DNA of 64,000 bases from Actinernus sp. WN-2022. Taxonomy: Eukaryota; Cnidaria; Anthozoa; Actiniaria; Actinernidae. The stretch is from NCBI GenBank assembly GCA_030867875.1, contig JAOWCC010000019.1:108442047-108506046 (forward strand), given 5' to 3'. Both the position numbers and the translations under genes were made by a program. Position 1 is the first letter of the stretch; each line of letters opens with the position of its first letter. Below are positions 36,477-45,017 of this stretch, piece by piece. A model generated the notes under the pieces. The model saw only the letters and a list, made by a program, of their open reading frames with translations. It did not search any database and was not told the DNA's origin.

Positions 36477-37498
36477 CGCTTGGATACGAACAGAACATCT
36501 TTCGGTGGTAGTTCCGTATCCCTAGGAACGACTTGTAGCTCTTCACGAACGAATCCACGTTTGGGTGCATCCTTCCCCCCTTCTCGCTTAGCGAGGTAGT
36601 ACAGCACAGGCTGTCCCGAAGATACTACACTTCGCGAAATGGTGTATATCTGTAAACTCCACACGGGATCAGTGGCTCTACGTTTTTCACCTCCTTCCAA
36701 TTCTCCTGGGGCGTAGAGATATCGAACTAAGGCGTCAAATGGTAGGCGCTCTTCTCTCAAGCCAACAGTGCGTGAATATGTAGGAGTCTTTAGATCTACT
36801 TGTTGCGTCACTACGGAATTCGAAGGCTCCTTTCCTGTAAGTCGAGTCACCTCACCATTCAGGGCTTTGATAACCATTGGTAAACGAACTACCCATTCTC
36901 TACTACGCGCCTCTGAGCCTTCCGAAGTAAGTACCATCTCTTGTGCATATTGGTATCCAAACAATCTCTCAGCTAGCGTTCTATTCGCTCGTTCGACGAA
37001 GCCTTGCGCTCTATGATTACCAGCCTCGCCTCGTTGAACTTTCGTACCATGTAGTTCTAACGTTTCAGACATACGTCCCATGAATTCTCTACCAGGATCT
37101 ACTTGCAACGTCTTTGGCCATTCGAGTGGACTACGTTTGTAGATTCGTTCGAATGCCGCAGAAACTTCACCACTATCTTTCGAAGCTAAAGGTTCGGCTT
37201 CTTTGTATCGAGAAGCCACATCGATTACCACCAATGCGTACTTGTATAGCTTCCGTCCACGCCCAGGTCGATCGTGTGGTAAGAATATCAAATCAGCTTG
37301 GTGGACTTCGTTAGGTTTCGATACGGTCCAATGTGGTCGTGGTACATATCGTGGTGGTGATAAATAAATTTGCCATAGTGCTTGCTTCTCTAACCAACTC
37401 TTAGCCGTGTCTTCCGATACCTTTGCTGCCGCCGATAGTTTACCAATTGCGGAGTAACCTTTCCAATATCCTTCAGGGCCATAGAAGATAGCATCCAT
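36473..37498 (-). CDS. Inner Polinton integrase (retroviral/c-integrase type)
   Basis: 341 residues from the MDAIFYGPEGYWKGY start, which matches the outer copy; the frame stays open upstream to 37573 but only through the hairpin poly-T. It has the RNase H-fold DDE core: D69 (VHQADL), D134 (LQVDPGREF) and E169 (GFVERANRTLAERL), with 34 residues between the last two. The N-terminal region is a helix-rich DNA-binding part without an obvious HHCC zinc site. The C-terminal PVWSLQIYTISRSV is SH3/chromo-like. It joins the element's ends to target DNA. Convergent with PolB, sharing stop-codon bases. Confidence 0.95.
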   Translation of the reverse strand: MDAIFYGPEGYWKGYSAIGKLSAAAKVSEDTAKSWLEKQALWQIYLSPPRYVPRPHWTVSKPNEVHQADLIFLPHDRPGRGRKLYKYALVVIDVASRYKEAEPLASKDSGEVSAAFERIYKRSPLEWPKTLQVDPGREFMGRMSETLELHGTKVQRGEAGNHRAQGFVERANRTLAERLFGYQYAQEMVLTSEGSEARSREWVVRLPMVIKALNGEVTRLTGKEPSNSVVTQQVDLKTPTYSRTVGLREERLPFDALVRYLYAPGELEGGEKRRATDPVWSLQIYTISRSVVSSGQPVLYYLAKREGGKDAPKRGFVREELQVVPRDTELPPKDVLFVSKR

Positions 37499-37547
37499 TA
37501 CGTATAGTGTTAACAACGAGACTTTAATATGTATAGTCCTTATCGTG

Positions 37548-37597
37548 AAAAAAAAAAAGGAATAAAGACCCATCGGTCCTTATTCCTTTTTTTTTTT
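37548..37597 (-). terminator. A/T-flanked hairpin 3' of the SSB-like gene
   Basis: Stem ggaataaagacc / ggtccttattcc with a 4-base loop, between A and T runs of 10 or more. It lies between the stop of the 337-aa gene (37623) and the integrase start (37498). On the minus-strand RNA the only imperfect pair is G-U; on the plus strand it would be an A-C mismatch. This favours a role in minus-strand transcript ends. Confidence 0.5.
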
Positions 37598-37622
37598 CTT
37601 TTTTTTTTTCTTCTACATCTCC

Positions 37623-38636
37623 CTATTCGTATACGTCCTCGAGAGTGGCCCGAGTCTTCGTTGGAAGCGGTTGCGTTACGACTAGGACGGCGGCGTCGAG
37701 TAAGTAGGATATTCCCAATCCACTCGTGCAGACACTACTAGCGTCGCAAACGCCATCGTGTATGGAACCTGGCAATATCATATTACTTATGTTGGAAGCA
37801 TTTACTTGGTTGGAATTCGCATCTACGAGAGCTTCGTAAGAAGTGCGGCTTCCTACGGAGAACGGCCGACTCTTGTCGAAGAATAGGCAGTTGGGTACAC
37901 CTGTCTGCATGTTGCATTTCATGCGCAGCCTAGCAATGGGATTGCTCAATGCACATCCGGCGTTCTTGGAGGCTTCCATGGAGATAGTTCGTTGAACCAG
38001 TGTATGGATCTTAGTGTTGGAGACAACGAGAGCTCCTTCGGCTGGTGCGGTACGGCGACGCAGATTGCGTGCACAAATCTTTCCACTTGTGAGGCATGCT
38101 TCAACCTCGTTTTCAAACGCCGAGTCCAACTCTTGGATCACTTTGAAGAGGGTACTCAATTTGTCTGGACTTGGAAGTTCGGGGTTTCCATCCTTGTCGG
38201 TCTTCAAGGTGATTCCATCCATTTGAGTCAATACTGGGACGCTCCACTTTTGAACTTGTAGGCAGGGATTGCGATCGCGCTTCTTGTACTTATCCTTTTG
38301 TCCCGATGCGAGGTTCAATCGGGCAAGGTCTCCTTGCTCATGTGGACATATTTGACCAACATGTTTTTCGTCTTTGAAGCGAAAGATTGCTGGACGTTGT
38401 CCTTCCCCAAGATCAAAGTAGACTGGGATGTATTTACATCCGTTTGGACCACTTCGAGGATTGTCCCAGTCGAACACAACTATTCCCTCCTTTCCCTGTT
38501 CGAAGGCTTTGAGGATGTCTTCTGCGTTGAACACAGAGGATTTGTTTGCCGTCGCCGTGGTATTGGCATCGTTGGTTGAGATGGCACCATTGGTTGAGGG
38601 GGCATCGTTGGTTGCATTGGAAACTTGGCTAGCCAT
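37623..38636 (-). CDS. Putative ssDNA-binding (DUF5871-like) protein, inner Polinton only
   Basis: 337 residues. It has a low-complexity N/T/A-rich start (MASQVSNATNDAPSTNGA), then a beta-rich body: YIPVYFDLGEGQRPAIFRF, LQVQKWSVPVL and CLFFDKSRPFSVGSRTSYEAL. It ends with a C-terminal block SSVCTSGLGISYLLDAAVLVV. This pattern (FDKxKP, yeea, ..GiS..) resembles a putative single-stranded-DNA-binding family I recall from large DNA viruses and Polintons. The assignment is from memory and uncertain. There is no counterpart in the outer element, where integrase directly abuts the 138-aa-type gene. It has its own 3' hairpin, so it behaves like a gained or lost cassette. Confidence 0.5.
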   Translation of the reverse strand: MASQVSNATNDAPSTNGAISTNDANTTATANKSSVFNAEDILKAFEQGKEGIVVFDWDNPRSGPNGCKYIPVYFDLGEGQRPAIFRFKDEKHVGQICPHEQGDLARLNLASGQKDKYKKRDRNPCLQVQKWSVPVLTQMDGITLKTDKDGNPELPSPDKLSTLFKVIQELDSAFENEVEACLTSGKICARNLRRRTAPAEGALVVSNTKIHTLVQRTISMEASKNAGCALSNPIARLRMKCNMQTGVPNCLFFDKSRPFSVGSRTSYEALVDANSNQVNASNISNMILPGSIHDGVCDASSVCTSGLGISYLLDAAVLVVTQPLPTKTRATLEDVYE

Positions 38637-38753
38637 CGTCTTTGATATATATACATGTGTCTTTATCTAATAGGGTTGTTGGATTCGATTTTTTTTACGA
38701 CCCCGTTGTGGTGGTCTTCTTTCAGCTTTTCCTCGGAATTAGTCTTGTGATTT

Positions 38754-39170
38754 TTAAAGCAACCGACTAGCAACGTATCCTATAGCGAACGTCCCACCAC
38801 CTACGATTGCCAATTCCGTAGTTCTCTGCGAACTCGAAGGTTTGTAGTAGTCGGAAAAGCGAGGCTTCTTCATGTCCAGACGGTGCAGCCCCACGTGTAC
38901 TGTATTGTATAGCACAAGGGCGCGGTCCGTATTGGTTAGATCCTCGGCAGCGTAGTATTTCTTACGTTCCTGCTCTTTAACCCACTTGGATAGTTCTTCT
39001 TGGTGTTTTTCGTAAGTAGCCATGTCATCCTTGTATTTCTCAAGGGCTCTATCATGCCTTTTGATCTCTATATTAGTCTCCTCTGGGTCTCTTCCAGAAA
39101 TATATCGGTCGAGGTATTTAGCACCAAGGCTTGCTGCCGCAAAGGCAATCGCTACGATAATCGTTCCCAT
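38754..39170 (-). CDS. 138-aa membrane/coiled-coil protein
   Basis: N-terminal membrane segment (TIIVAIAFAAASLGAKYL), a charged coiled-coil middle (EIKRHDRALEKYKDDMATYEK region), and a conserved block ALVLYNTVHVGLHRLD. A second hydrophobic segment follows at the C-terminus (ELAIVGGGTFAIGYVASRLL). First of a tightly packed minus-strand run (three bases before the next stop). Conserved in the outer element (51268-51681). Likely a virion or assembly membrane protein; function unknown. Confidence 0.75.
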   Translation of the reverse strand: MGTIIVAIAFAAASLGAKYLDRYISGRDPEETNIEIKRHDRALEKYKDDMATYEKHQEELSKWVKEQERKKYYAAEDLTNTDRALVLYNTVHVGLHRLDMKKPRFSDYYKPSSSQRTTELAIVGGGTFAIGYVASRLL

Positions 39171-39173
39171 TGT

Positions 39174-39416
39174 TTACGAACTTTTAGGTAGGATCCCGTT
39201 GTCTTCGAGATACTTTTTGGCGGCAATGCTACCAGCCAATACGGCCGTCCACTTCACGTAATTCAAGATGCTTGATGAAGGATCGCCAAGCATAGACTCC
39301 TTTGTCGCCTTTTTTACGATCCAACCAATGCCAGTTGCTATTCCAGCCAATGTGGCGGCATCAATTACCGTTTCTACCACTTTGCTTTTTTCTGCCACTT
39401 TGCCTTTTTCTGCCAT
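39174..39416 (-). CDS. 80-aa protein with two membrane segments
   Basis: Start chosen at MAEKGKV because the outer homolog also begins there; a start at 39446 (90 residues, overlapping the previous stop by four bases) is possible. Hydrophobic stretches are AATLAGIATGIGWIV and WTAVLAGSIAAKKYL, with KKATKESMLGDPSSS between them. Unknown small membrane protein, conserved in both Polintons. Confidence 0.65.
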   Translation of the reverse strand: MAEKGKVAEKSKVVETVIDAATLAGIATGIGWIVKKATKESMLGDPSSSILNYVKWTAVLAGSIAAKKYLEDNGILPKSS

Positions 39417-39442
39417 CGAACGTATCTGTATTGTCGATATGT

Positions 39443-39799
39443 TCAAATGTTATTTTCCATGGAAGGCAACTTTTTGCTTCTAACTTCGTGTATTTCTTCA
39501 GAATGAGTGTTGGGTGTCGTAGCGTTGCGGCCCTTATACTGATAGTACAGCCCAACTAACGCGATGCCTACACCAATGGCTGATAGTGTAGTGTTGGCAG
39601 ACACTTTATCGTACCAGCTTCCGTCGCCCCGAACTTCTGGTTCCTCTTTGTGCTCACTCTCACGACTCAATGCCTCTCTAGCGCGGCGATTGCTTTCTGC
39701 CAGTGCTTTTCCAGCGGCAATGCGCTTTGGATCTTTGGTCTTTTTTTCAGGCGCAGTCTTCGGCGGATCCGCAGTTATCCGATCTTGTTGTTCCTCCAT
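39443..39799 (-). CDS. 118-aa single-pass membrane protein
   Basis: Charged N-terminal half with the conserved core DPKRIAAGKALAESNRRARE, then one membrane segment (LSAIGVGIALVGLYYQYKG) and a polar tail. It overlaps the upstream gene by 53 bp in another frame. The outer homolog is 152 residues owing to a duplicated N-terminal segment. Function unknown; the N-in/C-tail layout is like a small virion membrane protein. Confidence 0.7.
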   Translation of the reverse strand: MEEQQDRITADPPKTAPEKKTKDPKRIAAGKALAESNRRAREALSRESEHKEEPEVRGDGSWYDKVSANTTLSAIGVGIALVGLYYQYKGRNATTPNTHSEEIHEVRSKKLPSMENNI

Positions 39800-40316
39800 C
39801 GTCCATGTCAGTAGACTTTGAGTCTTTAATAGGTTGACTGCTTGGCGTACTAGATGGAACTACGTGGTCAGCTACATGGAACAAGGCACTAGCTAGAGCC
39901 ACAAAGCGACCCGCTTTAAGAGACAACAAGGCGGCCACAGCAGATATCTCGTTGCGAACTAGGTGGTCTTCTTGTAGATCTAGGAGAAGTGCTTGTTCGC
40001 TGTCTAGTCGGACTACGTACCCAACTGCACGAGTTGCTAGACGCAGTGCTCCGTCTACTAGACAACCTGTTATTTGCTTTGCTACTACGGCCTGGTACCT
40101 ACTATGTAAACGTATAACGTCTTTATCAGGCAGTTTAGATATATCTCCTAGAGAAAAGTCCCGACCTAGATATTCTTTTGTTGTGCCCATTGCGGCTAGA
40201 ATCGAGAGCGCCTCCCTACGATCTTTAACATCCTCTGATTTGGATGGATGTTCCAGTACGACCGGCGGACAAACGACGGCGCACTCGCCTAGTAGTTCTT
40301 TGATTTCTTCATCCAT
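39747..40316 (-). CDS. 189-aa conserved Polinton protein
   Basis: No membrane segment. Acidic N-terminus (MDEEIKELLGE), helical middle with KEYLGRDFSLGDIS, RLHSRYQAVVAKQITGCLVD, and LVRNEISAVAALLSLKAGRF, then a Ser/Thr/Asp-rich tail. The start overlaps the ATPase stop by 8 bp, suggesting co-expression. Conserved in the outer element. I do not recognise a family. Confidence 0.7.
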   Translation of the reverse strand: MDEEIKELLGECAVVCPPVVLEHPSKSEDVKDRREALSILAAMGTTKEYLGRDFSLGDISKLPDKDVIRLHSRYQAVVAKQITGCLVDGALRLATRAVGYVVRLDSEQALLLDLQEDHLVRNEISAVAALLSLKAGRFVALASALFHVADHVVPSSTPSSQPIKDSKSTDMDDGGTTRSDNCGSAEDCA

Positions 40317-40944
40317 GGTTGAAGTATGCTTTGGGTGCGGGAATCTCTAATACTACTTCGAAAGGATGGCGGAGACAGAAACATGTGCGAGCGAACTTGT
40401 GGGCCTTGAGCTCCGAGGTCAACATTTTCCTCTCATCCACCTTCAACCCACCACCGTAGTCCTCAAATAGTGCTTTGGCATCAAGAGCTGACGCGGTATG
40501 AAAGGCCACGACCACCGCCACGTTTTCTCGAAAAGGTTTGCATATGCTTGTCAACTGTTGAGTTAACACCCAAATAGAAATGCCTATGTGACGAGCGGAA
40601 AAGGCCATCTCCACGAGCTTATCGGTTCTCAGCTTTACATCCTTCGATGCGGCGCAATCGTCGAGTATCAAAAGAGTATTCGTACCTGCCCAAAAGGTGG
40701 AACAAACTCGTAGCGCGGCATTGATGGCATCTTGTGAGGGGCACATCACGAAGAAGTGAGGATCTAGATGGGCGAATCCACGATAGGTAGTGTTGTGGGC
40801 ATACGTGGGGCATATGAGTACTACGTAGTCAAACTTACCACGAAATGCTCCACGAAGCTGCTCTACGAGAAGGGCCGTTTTTCCACAATTCGTTGGTCCC
40901 ACTATGAGAGCGTTGAATGGGATTTCCGTTACTAAAGTGTCCAT
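40309..40944 (-). CDS. A32/FtsK-HerA-type genome packaging ATPase
   Basis: 211 residues. Walker A GPTNCGKT at 16-23, Walker B LLILDDCAAS with D95/D96, and a sensor-like VLTQQLTSI. This is the compact ATPase shared by Polintons, virophages and nucleocytoplasmic large DNA viruses; it would drive DNA into the capsid. It lies directly downstream of the capsid gene with a 1-base gap. The RHI and FREN motifs near the C-terminal half fit an arginine-finger region, by inference. Confidence 0.93.
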   Translation of the reverse strand: MDTLVTEIPFNALIVGPTNCGKTALLVEQLRGAFRGKFDYVVLICPTYAHNTTYRGFAHLDPHFFVMCPSQDAINAALRVCSTFWAGTNTLLILDDCAASKDVKLRTDKLVEMAFSARHIGISIWVLTQQLTSICKPFRENVAVVVAFHTASALDAKALFEDYGGGLKVDERKMLTSELKAHKFARTCFCLRHPFEVVLEIPAPKAYFNHG

Positions 40945-40945
40945 G

Positions 40946-42178
40946 CTAGTACGATACGTTTTCCAGTGCTCCGTTCAATATCGTAATCTGAGCATCGGCA
41001 AGTACGAAGATGTGCATGTTCACGGTTCCACTACCTCCAGTCCTATGGATGCGGATCTGGAGGTTCTTTCCACTGCCGGTTTGATTCAAGCCATTGCCAT
41101 GGACAACTGGATCATTTACTGTGCGACAATCAACCAGGATGGCGAATTTATTATTGTAGAACTTGATCGGGGTCATAGACGTTTTGCCAGCGCCGAACCA
41201 TCCATTAGCGGCCTCCCAAAAGTCTGATGGTAGCATGCCTCCAGGAAAGATCCTGTTTGGCCTTCCATTGATATCGATCTCGACCTTCGTGATTCCTGGA
41301 TAGTCAAACGCCTCGCTGTTTCGTGTGCCGTGGGTATGTTGTGCCACGAAGAGGAGGAGCAATCCAGTAAAGGACAACCTTGGAACGTCGACTTGCTGAG
41401 ATATCAGAGTGTCTGACGCTTTGTTGATAGGTACGGTTTTGAAGTGAACAGCGTGCCTGAACAGGAAGACGGCGCCACTGACATATTCGTCTTTCGCTTG
41501 CTTGGCGATAATTTCACTCTCAACAACTTCGTACTCTAGCTGGATGTTGCTTAGCTTGTATGTACCTATCTTGGTAGTGTCTGATCCTACCACCACATCC
41601 GTAGCAGGTGATAGAGTCAACTCGAGAGAAATGGTGTTGCGAAGAGCGAAGGGATAAAGAGCTCCATGTTGCGTCAGGATGTCCACATCTAGTGGGATTC
41701 GGTATTTCGAACCATACACAGTTAGGAGCAAGTTTTCTCCAGTATCCGAAGTGCCTTTGTCACCAGCATTCGAGCGTAGCTTGTTCGTGTTCTCTGTTTG
41801 AATACCTTGTCCCACGCGCGCATCTCGCTCTATAGTTGGCAAATAGAGATCGGAATATGTCTGTAGAAGATCTGGTCGTTCAATGTCTTCTATCGTTTCA
41901 GCTCCTATTTTGAGAACTCTACGTGAGACCAGACAACGCCCGACATTATCCACCACTCGATTGTTAGCATGTCCACCAGACAACGTAAGGTCAGCCACGA
42001 GCGCGAGACTACCTGGAACAAGGACGATGTTTTCCCCTAGTATTGGTATTTTCACATAGAGAGTCTCTCCTGGATTGGCTTCCGATGGAGTGAAGGTGAT
42101 TCTATCTACGTTGTGTAGAGCTTTCAATCCTTGAGGCTCTCTGTGCGATTTCGCAGGAACTAACGTCGACGGAATCAT
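40946..42178 (-). CDS. Major capsid protein (double jelly-roll type)
   Basis: 410 residues, all-beta in appearance: TLYVKIPILGENIVLVPGSL, YGSKYRIPLDVDILTQHG, YPFALRNTISLELTLSP and SNIQLEYEVVESE. The C-terminal block ILVDCRTVNDPVVHGNG then NMHIFVLADAQITIL matches the end of Polinton/adintovirus hexon-like capsid proteins. Shorter than the roughly 500-600 residues I would expect for such capsid proteins, so loops may be reduced. Divergent from the 347-aa gene (26-bp gap). Only its last 27 codons survive in the outer Polinton. Confidence 0.8.
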   Translation of the reverse strand: MIPSTLVPAKSHREPQGLKALHNVDRITFTPSEANPGETLYVKIPILGENIVLVPGSLALVADLTLSGGHANNRVVDNVGRCLVSRRVLKIGAETIEDIERPDLLQTYSDLYLPTIERDARVGQGIQTENTNKLRSNAGDKGTSDTGENLLLTVYGSKYRIPLDVDILTQHGALYPFALRNTISLELTLSPATDVVVGSDTTKIGTYKLSNIQLEYEVVESEIIAKQAKDEYVSGAVFLFRHAVHFKTVPINKASDTLISQQVDVPRLSFTGLLLLFVAQHTHGTRNSEAFDYPGITKVEIDINGRPNRIFPGGMLPSDFWEAANGWFGAGKTSMTPIKFYNNKFAILVDCRTVNDPVVHGNGLNQTGSGKNLQIRIHRTGGSGTVNMHIFVLADAQITILNGALENVSY

Positions 42179-42204
42179 ATTGAATATTTAGACATACATA
42201 GTTA

Positions 42205-43248
42205 TTGTTCAACATGGCTGAAAATGCAGACTTCGATCCTTTGACTGAGGAAGGTCAAGCCGACATAGAAAAGCTTTCTGCCAAAGAATGGCATGAGCTT
42301 GGTCCAGGTAAGAATGAAGACCGAAGTACTTGGTGGGATAGAGTTAAGGTCAGAATAGGAGAAAGATCCAAAAGCTTTCGGGATAAGCTTTGGAGTGGAC
42401 GGCATAAATGGGGGTACAGTCCATATGAGTACATCAAATTGGTGAATCTAGGTGATCCAGATGCAGTACCAAGCGGCAATACCGCGGAAACATCGTTCAC
42501 TGAGGGGAAATCCATAATAGATGAAAAATACTTTCGACTCGAGGAGGCCTGGGAACGCATCCATGCCAAGTATCCAAATGCAGACACTACCAAGTTCACT
42601 ACTACCTTGGGTGCGCGCGACGAGGTCGTGGTGCGACTGATCAGATCTGGTTCCAAATACCACGAGCTTTACGACGCCAAAGGTAATGTTAATGGGAAAT
42701 TACCTAAAACGATCACAGACGCTCTAGGGCCTCCCGCAGAGATGCTTGTTAGCGAAGGAGAAGCCGATATCGACCAATTTAAGATAGAAAGAGCTAAGGA
42801 AATGAAAAACGTGAAATCATCCAAGCAGGGGTCGACAGAACATACGGCAGCAAAGGAAGAAGTGATGAAAATAGACGACCAAATACAGGAGATTGAGTCA
42901 AATATTGAAAGAATCGAAGAGCGTATGTCCATGCGAGACCGCGTGAAGGTCATTTTCAAAAAGTATGGCGTTGGAGTGCTTGGAATTGCGATTGCGACAG
43001 GCACCGTGATTGGCATCGTGGCTTCCATGCTATCTAAGGGGCTTGCTAATGTTGCCAGTGGGGTCGGCAATGCGTTGAAAGGTCTAGGAAAGAAGCTAGG
43101 GCAGATCCTACCTGGAATGGTTGGGGCAATTGCTAGCTTTTTGTTTCGCACGGCTGGCGAGGTATTAGGATTCTTAGCAAAGAACATCTGGATGTTGATC
43201 GTAGCTGTGGTGGTGATCGTAATAGAGCGATTTAAGTCAGCGAAATAG
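42205..43248 (+). CDS. 347-aa protein with conserved membrane C-terminus
   Basis: A second ATG at 42214 (MAENADFD) is a possible alternative start. The N-terminal 230 residues are polar, with a long coiled coil at about 190-245. The C-terminal 107 residues, from MSMRDRVKVIFKKYG, contain a membrane segment (254-276), a Gly/Ala/Lys amphipathic helix (VASGVGNALKGLGKKLG), the motif ILPGMVGAIASFLFRTAGE, and a last membrane segment (328-341). This C-terminus is the best conserved part in the outer copy, and I remember similar segments in cnidarian Polintons. Probably a virion membrane protein. The end overlaps the convergent gene by 12 bp. Confidence 0.7.
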   Translation: MFNMAENADFDPLTEEGQADIEKLSAKEWHELGPGKNEDRSTWWDRVKVRIGERSKSFRDKLWSGRHKWGYSPYEYIKLVNLGDPDAVPSGNTAETSFTEGKSIIDEKYFRLEEAWERIHAKYPNADTTKFTTTLGARDEVVVRLIRSGSKYHELYDAKGNVNGKLPKTITDALGPPAEMLVSEGEADIDQFKIERAKEMKNVKSSKQGSTEHTAAKEEVMKIDDQIQEIESNIERIEERMSMRDRVKVIFKKYGVGVLGIAIATGTVIGIVASMLSKGLANVASGVGNALKGLGKKLGQILPGMVGAIASFLFRTAGEVLGFLAKNIWMLIVAVVVIVIERFKSAK

Positions 43249-44043
43249 CATCCATGCGGCTCCCGCCGCAATGGCAACCATCAGCCCCAAATTGATCTCG
43301 TGCTTTGTCATAACGGCATCGGTACTACGAGGTTGCGTTACTTGTGGGATAGGCGGCTTCACCGCAATGACATCTTGATGCGGTAGATCTTTTTTTCGCG
43401 AACTACCTTCCATACGTGGTGGTTTCGGAGGCTTCCCCGCAACGACATCTTGATGCGGTAGATCTTTCTTTCGTGAACTACCTTCCATACGTGGTGGTTT
43501 CGGGGGCTTTTCATTATAGTTGATACGGTTATTTATTCCAAAGTGGATGTTAGGTGTGGAGGCCATTTGTAGTTCGTTGTTATAACCTGGTATGCTCTCA
43601 TCGTTAATAATCATACGGCTGGGTATTAACAAACAGTCCTTGGCAACTGCAAGGTCGAGACGAACGCGCGTTAGATGCAAAGCGTTTTGATATCGTACAA
43701 GGCTATCTACCTTCTTTTCTGTGATGACCTCTTCCAACTTTACACCACAATCGGCCTGAACATTGTGGGATAAGGTCGTTGTCCCTACGATTGAACTGCG
43801 CAAAGAAGCCTGGGATCCTAGAACGCAATATACGTAGACCATTGCAGATAAGTTTATTCTGGCTAGCCCGTCCTTCGACAATCCGTGACCAGTTTGTGGA
43901 ACGAACCAATTGCGTTGATTCTTTACCACATCGTTACGAATGAACTTTAACGGAAATTCGAAATTTTCATCGCGACTCTCCTCAGGAAACTTGAACTTCC
44001 CCCAGGCCACTTCGAATCGTATGAAAGGTTGTGCGCCCCCCAT
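43237..44043 (-). CDS. 268-aa tail-anchored protein with proline-rich repeats
   Basis: N-terminal beta-rich half (ARINLSAMVYVYCVLGSQASL, LVRYQNALHLTRVRLDLAVA). Then comes a tandem 25-residue repeat of KPPKPPRMEGSSRKKDLPHQ in two copies (75-bp DNA repeat). A single C-terminal membrane segment ends the protein (LGLMVAIAAGAAWMLFR). This is the layout of a tail-anchored virion protein. Its first 32 codons overlap the preceding gene in another frame. The outer homolog keeps the anchor, but its Pro-rich linker is different. Confidence 0.7.
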   Translation of the reverse strand: MGGAQPFIRFEVAWGKFKFPEESRDENFEFPLKFIRNDVVKNQRNWFVPQTGHGLSKDGLARINLSAMVYVYCVLGSQASLRSSIVGTTTLSHNVQADCGVKLEEVITEKKVDSLVRYQNALHLTRVRLDLAVAKDCLLIPSRMIINDESIPGYNNELQMASTPNIHFGINNRINYNEKPPKPPRMEGSSRKKDLPHQDVVAGKPPKPPRMEGSSRKKDLPHQDVIAVKPPIPQVTQPRSTDAVMTKHEINLGLMVAIAAGAAWMLFR

Positions 44044-44969
44044 TTCTCTTGAGCATTCGTCAGCCCTCCCTTTCTGAGGTATATGTATACGTCTCCTAAG
44101 CCACCATTGGCCCCTCGGCGCAGGGCAAAGTCAACTTTATCGACTCCAAACTCTATTCTGAGCCTGTCATAAGCGACGGCACTCCATGGAGCGTTGTTGT
44201 TTTTATTGAAGACCGAATCTCTAGGAAGTGGAACCCCCAATTCGAACAGTAATCGCCTCATTGTGTAGTACACATGGAAGCGGTAAAAGCTCCTGATGTT
44301 GTCGATGATTGGTGCATCATCGGAAAGATGGTCGTCAAACGACACCCCACAGCCTGCCGTCGCACACCAAAGGACGAAGCATAGCTGTTGTTGCCAATGT
44401 CTCATTGGTGGAGCATCTAGCCACTCGTTTGCTTGTTTTACGGTGTAGAAAACTTGGTCCGGCTCTTGAAAGATATCTCGTGGCGTCAACGTGAAGGACT
44501 GCTTCTTCGCTACGTAGATCTTGAGCGTTCGTAGGATAGGGGCTATGTCTTTTGGGTCGTCCCCCCATGGAACGGCTGGAACTGGATACTTCTCTTTTGT
44601 CTTTCTGAATGGAGATGGGAAACCTACCTGCAGTGCATCATCAATACGTTTTTGAATGGTAGCACGTGGCTTGGAGATATCATCGCCATAGACCGCATAG
44701 CTATGATTCCCATCTCGAAACCAAATACTCGTCGAATATTTGCCTGAATTATGTATGCTCGTAGAGGCCTGAAACTGGTGAAAATCCGCTTGTGGGTATT
44801 TTTTCTTGAACTTTGTCAACAAATCGGCATTCAGTTTGGCAATCCTGGCGTTTTCATCGACAAGGAGCGCTGTCTGCTCAGCTTTCGAAAGCCTTGGGCC
44901 ACCCCTGGCAATCTCCGCCAGGTCCTCAGCAGATAGATCATCATCTTCGTTTGGTAAAACTAGAGGCAT
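43947..44969 (-). CDS. 340-aa conserved Polinton protein
   Basis: Soluble-looking. Acidic N-terminus, LLTKFKKKYPQADFHQFQ, GNHSYAVYGDD, and a central block LCFVLWCATAGCGVSFDDH followed by FYRFHVYYTMRRLLFELGVPLP. The C-terminal block is FALRRGANGGLGDVYIYL. The CATAGCGVS-to-FHVYYTxRR block recurs in the outer copy (ATEGCGIS, FHIYYTTRS), and I recall it from other cnidarian Polintons without a known function. Divergent promoter region shared with the minor capsid gene. Confidence 0.65.
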   Translation of the reverse strand: MPLVLPNEDDDLSAEDLAEIARGGPRLSKAEQTALLVDENARIAKLNADLLTKFKKKYPQADFHQFQASTSIHNSGKYSTSIWFRDGNHSYAVYGDDISKPRATIQKRIDDALQVGFPSPFRKTKEKYPVPAVPWGDDPKDIAPILRTLKIYVAKKQSFTLTPRDIFQEPDQVFYTVKQANEWLDAPPMRHWQQQLCFVLWCATAGCGVSFDDHLSDDAPIIDNIRSFYRFHVYYTMRRLLFELGVPLPRDSVFNKNNNAPWSAVAYDRLRIEFGVDKVDFALRRGANGGLGDVYIYLRKGGLTNAQEKWGAHNLSYDSKWPGGSSSFLRRVAMKISNFR

Positions 44970-45017
44970 CGTAACTATTGAAGTTATGACATATAAAGTT
45001 TATGTCTTTAATATACG
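44970..45017. promoter_or_regulatory. Divergent promoter region, 340-aa gene / minor capsid
   Basis: 48 bp between two oppositely oriented ATGs, AT-rich, with gacatataaagtttatgtc-like dyad and ctttaatatacg directly before the minor capsid ATG. The outer element has ctttaatattacgcaa at the same place. Short space implies very short 5' leaders. Confidence 0.45.

Noticed and set aside
36473..37498. LTR retrotransposon or retrovirus because of the integrase
   Set aside because: No RT, RNase H or LTRs nearby; TIRs, PolB, ATPase and capsid genes define a Polinton.
38754..39416. Small genes as the missing protease
   Set aside because: Too short and hydrophobic; no catalytic Cys/His pattern.
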